Shown piece by piece: positions 56,053 to 64,000 of a DNA stretch of 64,000 bases. The DNA lies in contig WPIO01000095.1 of the NCBI GenBank assembly GCA_009760855.2, positions 779,001 to 843,000 of the forward strand. The letters are read 5' to 3'. The first letter of the stretch is position 1. Each line of letters opens with the position of its first letter. The notes beneath the pieces were generated by a model, which did no database searches, had not been told where the DNA came from, and saw nothing but the letters and a program-made list of their open reading frames with translations. The translations under genes and the position numbers were made by a program. Origin of the DNA: Cristatella mucedo (taxonomy: Eukaryota > Bryozoa > Phylactolaemata > Cristatellidae).

Positions 56053-56505
56053 AACTCACAATTTTACCACTCGCTTTTCGGAATCCAACAGTCTAGAAAT
56101 ACGTCGTACAAACCTTAAATCCTTTGGAGACCGTGCATTTAGTTCATATACTTCCAAAGCCTGGAACTCCCTTACGACCTGCGTCAGAACATCCCCTGAC
56201 CTGACCACATTTAAAAGGAACCTAAAAACACACCTATGTAGGACAGCATTTAGTGGGTCCCTGTGATTCGTCCTTGATGTGCTTATGCGTGCTGACACTG
56301 TGCATGCTGCCACTAACCACATTTGCATGCTGACCCTGTGCATGTCACCCCTAACCATATTATTCATTTCGTTTGTTTTTCAAGCATGATTTTCTTACCA
56401 TTCAATTGCATTTCACTTTACAGCAAATGTAAAGCGCCTATAGAGAGATTAAGTTCTCTGAGGGCGCTTTATCAAGTGAATTATTATTATTATTATTATT
56501 ATTTA
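56053..56505 (+). mobile_element. LINE 3' end copy
   Basis: The last codons of the RT ORF ([12 protein letters not shown]-like with a shift), then the UTR with its CATGCTGACCCTGTGCATG repeats, the tail AAAGCGCCTATAGAGAGATT and an ATT run at 56480-56502. It is young in appearance. Confidence 0.85.
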
Positions 56506-56529
56506 AGGTCAAGCATAAATAAAGTGTAG

Positions 56530-57440
56530 ATGACCCCGGTCGTGGCTGGCAGCTCAAATTGAGCTATTACAACATGGCAATGTTGTCTAAGAGCCGGCTA
56601 TGTTTCTGCATTACTCATGGATACGCTGTCAGAATCTGATGACAAAAAAGTTAAATGATCTGAAAGACTTTTGTAGGTAAGAGCTTGCAAGTGAGGCCGA
56701 TTACTTGCTGACACCTTAAAAAGACAGACGTCGAAGTGGCTTCACTACAAGCAGGCGGTGTTTCTAAAAAAAAATTCATATCGCAGCACATCAAATTAAA
56801 CCAATGTTTATTGTTCAGTTTTTCATATGTGGTCAAACTGCTCATGCTAATGCACTTGTCAGCCATTCGTCGATACTATGAAGCGACATTCCACAGATTA
56901 CCAACCACTTGCTAATGATTCCCACGACAGGATCCGGAGCTATTGATTAGCAAATAGGCAGAAGAAATGACACATGCTGAAATTCGCACGTACCGAGACA
57001 GGCCATTAAGCTCTGCTTAAGGCCTAAGCCAGCAAATAGAAGTCCAATAGAAGCAGGTGTCCAATAGCAACGAAGTCTTAAGAGACGTCACATGAAGCGT
57101 AGGACTAATGCCCCCGAGTTGAGAGGAGCAGCACATCTTCTACTGAAAGAAAGGCTGAATAGACATACCCAGGCAAGCCACCGACAAGTCAGGCGAATTT
57201 GTTTGATTCGGAGTGGCAGTACCACAAGCTCTGCGAAATAGAGACCTGAGTGAACACTTACCACTTTTCTTAACCAGCTCGGCGTTTTTTATTTAAAGGG
57301 TGACAAATAACGCTTAAGGATAAATGCTCAAGTTGGGATTTGCCATCACCTTCTTTTAAAAGATACCTGGCATCAAGTGAGTGTGTAGCTGAAATGACAT
57401 ATTTGGATGTTGCAAAAAACTTGACCTCCCTGGTTCTACA
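56530..57440. other. No feature recognised
   Basis: AT-rich sequence with short frames only. Confidence 0.4.
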
Positions 57441-57446
57441 TTATTT

Positions 57447-57791
57447 ATGAGCTGCAATGGAAAAAGTCTAGCAGTGATCCCAGCTTTGAACTGCAGAAAT
57501 CTCACCTGCAAAAGCCAACCGGAGAAAGTTTTGCAGCCCGAAAGTTCCGTGGCTGAGCTACGAAGTTCTGTGGCTCAACTAAATAAGGATAAAGCACAAC
57601 TAGGAAGTTCGTTGGCTCAGCTACAAAAAGATAATGCTCAGCAACAAAGTAATAAAGCCCAACTACTGCTGAGAGCATTTACCGTAGAGACTGAGTGCAT
57701 TTCACGTTGGCTAAGTCTTCGAGAGCAGAAGAAAGTTGCTCAGCGTACACTGTACCGCAATAAAACATTAGGCCAATTACAAAAACGCTAA
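57447..57791 (+). other. Open frame with heptad-like repeats, 114 codons
   Basis: It reads SSVAELRSSVAQLNKDKAQL, then GSSLAQLQKDNAQQQSNKAQ, a clear internal repeat with Leu and Ala at coiled-coil spacing. The end is basic. Many retroelement ORF1 proteins carry a coiled coil, so a transposon source is plausible, but I found no accompanying RNA-binding motif. Confidence 0.25.
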
Positions 57792-58254
57792 GCGCAGCAA
57801 AGAAATGGTGTATCCATGCAGCCAAGCGATGCATAAGCAAAAAACCAATGAACAAGTTCTGATCAAAATAAAAAAAACTCCTAATCGTATGGCATCTACC
57901 AATCTCGTTAAATTTAGAGCAAAAGAAAATTGCGAATTCGCTTGGGGCTTGCCCTCACTGTTTACCTCAGTCACCCAGAAGTTGTGCCCTGCACAGCATG
58001 CCAACACTATTCCTTCTATGTAGAGTGTGTCGGAGATATGCAAGTGGAACACCCAAACCATGCTTGATAGCATGCCTAATGCATGCTATAAGTCCATAAA
58101 CCAACCATACTCTGCACATGCGAATGACCTAGCGCAACGGCACAATAAGCAGTTCTCTAACAGATATGTTTTCATTGATGTTTGTCGTTAGGACAAAGAT
58201 TTCCTCCTCCATAAGGACCAGCCAGAAGTGAAAGTCTTTGATATGCATCCGAAG

Positions 58255-58630
58255 ACAGCATCTTATTCCAGCCTACCTATCAGAACTACTCCCCAACCAG
58301 GCCAAGAATCTTACAACCGGCTGTTCTGACTCGAATCGTTTAGCCATACCTCTAGTTCGTATGCTCTCAAAGCCTAGAACCCATTACCAATGCAGGCCTC
58401 AACGTCCCCTGACATGATGACATTTGAAAGAACTTAAAGCGCACCTGTTGATTACAGCACTTGGATTGGTCCTTATGATGTTTTTCGTGTGCACGTACCT
58501 GCTTATACTATGCCTGCTGCTTTCGGATATAACCATCAATCATTTGGTAAAGTTTGTTATATAGCATCTGTAAAATGCCTAGAAAGAGATTCAGTTCTCT
58601 GAGGGTACTAAACAAATTTATTATTACTGT
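58255..58630 (+). mobile_element. Decayed LINE 3' end copy
   Basis: RT C-terminal remains (LIPAYLSELLPNQAKN), then UTR and the tail ATGCCTAGAAAGAGATTCAG followed by TTATTATT. Confidence 0.65.
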
Positions 58631-59336
58631 GACTGCTAAACAGATTATCAAGTTTTCAGGCCGCAATTGATAAAAATTTCATTAAGATGATCGAGCAATT
58701 AGATTAGTGGTCAGAAAGTGGCTCAAAAATTGGTTAATTAGTGAGGTAATTGCATTTTATGCTAGGTACACTAGATATACTCCTCAAGAGAGGTGGAACT
58801 TATTGTGAATTACCAGATCAACTAAAGTACAAGATGTGTTCTAATTTTTTTAAATCATAATGACAACTTCTGTGCTGTACGGTGTATAATTAGGAGGTTA
58901 AATTGTACAAAAAATAACGTTGAGCAGGTTTATGATCTTTTAATTAAACTGTTTAAGAGTAGTGATGGAAATGTATCGTTAGATGTAAAAAAGATTCCCA
59001 AGTAGGCTTGAGTTATTTGGAGTTAATACAAATGTATATGAATATGGTTCTAGTGTTTCTCCATTGCTAGTAAGTGAAGAATTTAAAGAATCATGATCTT
59101 TTGCTGTACGAGAATAAAGGTATTACCTATTATGTTCGGATCACTAGTTTTAATGCATTATGTAGAACTAAAGAGGAGAAGAGTACACAAATATAATGCA
59201 AGAGATGTTTATCAAAATTGTATTGCTCAGAAAAGTTAAAAGAACATATGATAGCTTGCTCAGAAGGACATGGCGGAAAGGACAAGGTTAAAATGCCAAA
59301 CTCTCATGGTAGAAAAAATGAACTGGTAATTGCGTA

Positions 59337-60560
59337 ATGTTCAGGAAGAGCACGTCGGGGCTGGCTGGAGTACCTCAGGGCTCTGTGCTAGGTCCGGTCC
59401 TTTTCACCGTTTATACTCTCCCTCTCGCTGATGTGATTGCCAAGCACAATCTAGGCTTTCACTTCTATGCGGATGACACTCAGTTGTACCTTTGCTTTGA
59501 TCCCTCCCAGCCTTCGAGCACCTCAAATTCTCTCAACTCACTTGCTGCATGCATTGATGACATCCGATCATGGATGGCAGCAAATTTTCTAAAACTAAAC
59601 GATGATAAAACTAACTTACTAGTTATGGGCAAACCTAGTGTTATTCAGAAATTGGAAAGGCTGACTTTCAAAATTGGCTCTGCCAGCATATCTCCAGTTG
59701 CATCAGCTCGAAATCTAGGTGTCATGTTCCAAAGCGACCTCTCGTTAGACGACCACATCAGCTCCACAGTCAAATCAGCCTATTTTCAGCTTCATAACAT
59801 TGCTAAAATTAGGGCTTGTTTAGATAAGGATACCACGTCCAAGTTGGTCCATGCATTCGTGACATCTTGTCTCGACTTCTGCAACTCACTGCTTACAGGC
59901 CTACCAGCATGTGCGATCAGGCGATTGCAGCTGGTGCAAAACTCTGCAGCTAGGCTTGTCTGTCGTGAGCATCGCAGTTGCCACATTACTCCACTTCTCG
60001 CCGACCTGCACTGGCTACCTGTCAAGCAACGGATTGACTTCAAGGTTTTGTCGCTCACTTTTAGGTCCCTTCATTCTATGGCTCCAGCCTACCTTTCAGA
60101 TATACTACCCCATCAGGCAAAGCATCGTACCACTCGCTTTTCGGAATCCAACAGTCTAGAAATACCTCGTACAAACCTTAAATCCTTTGGAGACCGTGCA
60201 TTTAGCTCGTATGCTCCCACAGCCTGGAACTCCCTCCCGACCTGCATCAGAACATCCCCTGACCTGACCACATTTAAAAGAAACTTAAAAACATACCTAT
60301 TTAGGACAGCATTTAGTGGGTCCTTGTGATTCGTCCTCGATGTGCTTATGCGTGCTGACACTGTTCATGCTGCCACTAACCACATTTGCATGCTGACCCA
60401 GTGCATGTAACCCCTAACCATGTTATTCATTTTGTTTGTTTTTCAAGCATGATTTTACTTACTATTCTATTGCGTATCACTTTGCAGCAAATGTAAAGCG
60501 CCTAGAAAGAGATTAAGTTCTCTGAGGGCGCTTTATCAAGTGCAATATATTATTATTATA
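59337..60560 (+). mobile_element. Young L2/CR1-like LINE copy, 5' truncated
   Basis: The longest copy of the main family. Its 330-codon frame starts [19 protein letters not shown] (RT motif with PQGSVLGP). It continues through the catalytic [10 protein letters not shown], then [15 protein letters not shown] and [13 protein letters not shown], to [10 protein letters not shown] 3' UTR and an AAGCGCCTAGAAAGAGATTA tail with ATT repeats follow. The endonuclease and early RT are missing, so it is dead on arrival like most LINE copies. The frame has no stop and is nearly identical to 11304-12280. Confidence 0.92.
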
Positions 60561-60569
60561 TTAGCTATC

Positions 60570-61390
60570 TATTGCCTACAGTAACAACGCTTGCAAGGGG
60601 GCCCAAGCCAAGACCGTTCCGAACAACCTCCGGATACAGCTGCTTGCCTGTGCCATCCTTTGTTTCAGTTTCGTGCGACATGGGCCATCATTAGGGCTAC
60701 GATTTCCCATTTGCCAGGAAGCAGCTTCCTGTGTCACACAAAGGCAGAAGAAAATAAAGGCAGAAGAACTGAGATTTAATGACCGCCCTTTTTCGGAGCC
60801 GAGATACCAGCATAGCAGGAGCTCACCATATCACTTGCTCTAAATAAATATTCCGGAGCCCAATAAGTAAATTCTTATAGAAGTACATTGTGAATGGCAT
60901 CCCTTAATCCTGCTGCAGTGTATTAGAATACAAAATCTCTTGATTATCTTCATGGGATTGCTCTTATAATCTGATAATTTTACTGACTGAAAAATCTTCT
61001 TTGGTTCAATTATTTGAAGTAATCTATCAAAATATTTAGACTGAGCTAATATGACAGAGATATTTTTGTCTTGGGCTATTGTGTGGGCAGGTAATTTGTT
61101 CGAGGCTTTTCGTCCTGTGATACTTTAACCGACCAGTCTCCGCTACAACTCAGTGGAAAGGCATCTACGGCATGTGCTCAAACCCTTCAAGCAGATGCAT
61201 CTTGCTCGCCTGGTTTATCATACGACAGCAAACTTAATTCATTGGAAAGTAGGCATCAACACAGTTTGATCGATAAAAGAGAAAATACAGACCACCGAGA
61301 TTTCAAGCAAGCAGCTGATTACCAAACCAAGCTTTTGTGCAGAAGCCAGCGCTTCTGGTTACCTTCAAGTGACACTGGCCTCATTCTCAC
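60570..61390. other. No feature recognised
   Basis: Short frames only; no transposon motif seen. Confidence 0.35.
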
Positions 61391-61399
61391 CATCCGACA

Positions 61400-61975
61400 C
61401 CAAGCGCTACTATTACTTCTCGTCAGTTGCAGAATTCTATTCCGAATATATAAGCTATTGCAAGCATCGTACAGGGAAATCGACACAACTAAGACCTGTT
61501 TTAAAGCATATCTGTTTGTTGTTTGAGGGTAGACCACTTCACGCCTCCAGCCGTGTCGCCCACCAAGCTCCGTTTTTCTATCTTAAACGCAAGCCATGTT
61601 AATACTGTTAGGGTCCGTGAATCAAACATTAGGCATAGAAAAGCTATGCAAAGCAGGTACAGTAGCCAGAGGCCCACTTGCTTGGTATTTCCAGCATTGT
61701 CTCTAGCTACCTTGAGCAACCTCCCTCGAGCGCTACAGTGAATCAATAACTTAGTGGTCGTCAAGCCTACTATAACCTTGGTCGCCATTCTTTATTTGAC
61801 ATCTAAAAAAAGAAGCTAAAGCCTGCATGCTCCTCACAGTCCTTCGTGCTACTCTCCATTCCAAAATTTTGCATGACAGGATTAGCCATTCGATGCAGTT
61901 CCTTTCAGCATATTGTAAATGCTTAGAAAGAGATTTGGTTCTTTTGGGATGCTATACAAATATTGTATTGGGATT
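61400..61975 (+). mobile_element. Decayed LINE 3' end
   Basis: The tail ATGCTTAGAAAGAGATTTGG near 61919 is recognisable. The upstream part is too decayed to place precisely, so the start is approximate. Confidence 0.4.
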
Positions 61976-61992
61976 CTGAATATACGTATGCA

Positions 61993-62005
<13 letters not shown>

Positions 62006-62083
<78 letters not shown>
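62006..62083. repeat. (GT)n microsatellite, about 39 units
   Basis: An uninterrupted GT run preceded by a short AT run. Confidence 0.95.
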
Positions 62084-62085
<2 letters not shown>

Positions 62086-62544
62086 AGCATATCTGCAATT
62101 TCATACACGCGAAGCATAATTTGTGCTATATATTTTTCTGCGGTTCAGAACTAAACTAGACTGGCAGGACGCGATAGCAGAGCCATGTATGGCAAAGGCA
62201 ATAGCAGTAGTCGGCAAGAGACGGCAGTAGCTTGGATCGAATTAAAAAGGATTTGAGCCCTGAATTACACCAGGTAAGCCGTTCATAATGTAAAGTCTGT
62301 GAAACCCGTCGGTGTGATTTTGACAATGAAGTAAAACTCTAAGGCAGTCACTTTTTTTTTACTGTTGATAAACCCTTTTCTTCTCTTTGTTCGGTTTTTA
62401 AAGGAGCCTTTTTTGTTCTATATGGCATTCTGGCTGTGCTCCCTGGCTGAAACCTCTATTTCTATTGCCCTAACCTGTCGGACGGCATTCTTTATTCCAT
62501 GAACTTAATTTTTTATCTTGTCTTTGTAATTCTTGCAAAATGTG

Positions 62545-64000
62545 CAATAAACCCCTAATTATAAGAGACATGATTATTGACGACAATGTTGACCTGTTTG
62601 ATTTGAATGAGACCTGGCTGAAATCGACTAACTGCTCAACCGTCACTGACGCCAGTCCCGAAAGGTTTCTCAGTCCATACCCCTAGATCAATTAAAACTG
62701 GTAGAAAGGTGAGTGGCCATTGTCGTAGGACCCACCCAACATTCAAACCTTTTGCATTTCCCTCGAAGCAGTCTTTCAAATCTCTTTTTTTGTGGTCATC
62801 CGACAACAGGCTGCCAATGGCGGCAGTAATCTATGGCTACCCAGGTAGCAAGTCCTGAATTAGCTCAAATTTCTCTCATCTTAATTCGATTCTGTGTGTA
62901 AGAAATTGATCTTTCCTCGTTATGGGTGATTTTAAGATTCACTTCGACAAATTAACTAATGCCTTTAAGTACAAAATTCCATGCACTGACAGACCCATTT
63001 TCTCTTGTGGCTCAGGTGCCTGTCTCTAGTCACAACGAAGGTCACACATGCAATCGAATATTCTTCCACAAATGTAAGCTATCATCTTCGATTACCAAAT
63101 TATGTTCATCTGACCACATGCAGATCGCATTCAGTCTACAGTACGTGCCCTATTCCGCATCCAAAATCATCTCTGAATACCAAAACCTCAAGGCCCTTGA
63201 CATCAATGCAATCTGCGCAGTCATTGGTCGAATGCTATAACACGACATTAGCTGACATGCTCCACAAGATTGCAACTCTGACAAAGTGCAATGTGTGCCC
63301 TCACTCAGACGACAAATAGTTTACCAAACTAGCTAGGTTAGCAAGTGCAAGCATCAGAAAGAATACAAGAGACCGGGATTGATTTCCATCGACAGGTATA
63401 CGAATACTATTGTAAATCATTTCAGACCATCCTAGCTAAGGCTAAATCTAGCTTCTATAAAAATATTGCTGAATCGCAGATGCAGAATCCAAAAATACTG
63501 ATACCTAATATTAACCATCTCCTTAACTGCTCCCGGGTTAACTCCATACCTAGAGATCGCCTAGGTGGTCTAGCTGATCACTTCACTAGATTCTTTGTCA
63601 GCAAGATGGACAAGATCAGATCTCCTCTGGACTCCTGAGACTCAACAACGGTCCCACAAGTACTTCTCAATTCCCTGCAGTACCTACATGCCTAGACTTA
63701 TGTTTTGAGGCTATGAGTGACCTCATTCTGAAATTCAACTCCTAATCAAAGAAGACTACAAGCCCGCGAGACCTTACTCACACAGTAGTAGTTCAAAGAT
63801 AGACAGATCTGCTGCTGCCATGCATAACTAACAATAAATATGTCCTTAGCCTCAAGTCACGTCCCTGCACCTTTCAAAAAAGGCTGTAACTAGGCCACTA
63901 ACTAAGAGAGCAACACTAGACCAAAAGAGCATAAGCAACTTTCGCCCAGTCTCCCTACTCCCTTTCCCATCAAAGACACTGGAGTGAGCTGGGGCAAACC
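62545..64000 (+). mobile_element. Old CR1/L2-like LINE: endonuclease, linker and RT start, cut by window end
   Basis: The plus strand gives, in shifting frames, VDLFDLNETWLK (endonuclease: LxLTETWL) and MGDFKIHFD (GDFN.H). It then gives the linker YYCKSFQTILAKAKSSFYKN and LGGLADHFTRFFVSKMDKIR, and finally VTRPLTKRATLDQ and SNFRPVSLLPFPSKTLE, the start of the RT domain. Several stops and shifts show age. It supplies the regions missing from the shorter copies, but whether it is the same family is not settled. Confidence 0.75.

Overview
This window is animal nuclear DNA, most likely from an invertebrate. The evidence is genes split by GT-AG introns, dense non-LTR and LTR retrotransposons, tRNA-derived SINEs, pogo-like and hAT-like transposon remains, and many microsatellites. 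There are no operons, Shine-Dalgarno sites or other prokaryotic signals. I cannot name the species from the sequence.

Three host genes can be supported. (1) A divergent pair shares a roughly 1 kb GC-rich bidirectional promoter (8496-9522). The left gene (minus, 6178-8495, two exons, 356 aa) and the right gene (plus, 9523-15379, two exons, 272 aa) both join in phase across one intron and encode basic, helix-rich proteins that I do not recognise. (2) A phosphatidylethanolamine N-methyltransferase (PEMT) gene lies on the minus strand at 19252-34545. Five exons join in phase into about 195 residues that align along the human enzyme; exon 1 was not found. Its introns are packed with mobile DNA. 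(3) A diverged tandem pair of short coding-like segments at 51.4-52.2 kb may belong to an unknown gene; one copy is broken.

The rest is mostly transposon-derived. One L2/CR1-like LINE family has at least 15 truncated copies, and the two longest (11304-12280 and 59337-60560) are nearly identical. An older LINE with endonuclease and early RT regions runs off the right edge. SINE family A ends in the same 3' tail as the LINE, and SINE family B has a different tail. A Ty3/gypsy-like LTR element (21872-25465) sits in the same orientation inside a PEMT intron, lacks gag and is frameshifted. A pogo/Tigger element with clear terminal repeats and TA duplications occupies 48030-50124. An hAT remnant of the ZMYM/TTF type lies at about 44.4-45.1 kb. 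A satellite-like array of about 170 bp units with an inverted arm lies at 17.4-18.45 kb.

Layout: 0-6 kb holds repeats and a GC island; 6-16 kb the divergent pair; 16-19 kb a SINE and the satellite-like block; 19-34.5 kb PEMT with its intronic elements; 35-43.8 kb GC-rich patches and LINE scraps; 43.8-50.1 kb hAT and pogo remains; 51-55.3 kb the tandem exon-like pair, a short duplication and a possible Harbinger scrap; 56-64 kb LINEs. Exon calls were made by reading splice sites and phase by eye, with no transcript evidence.
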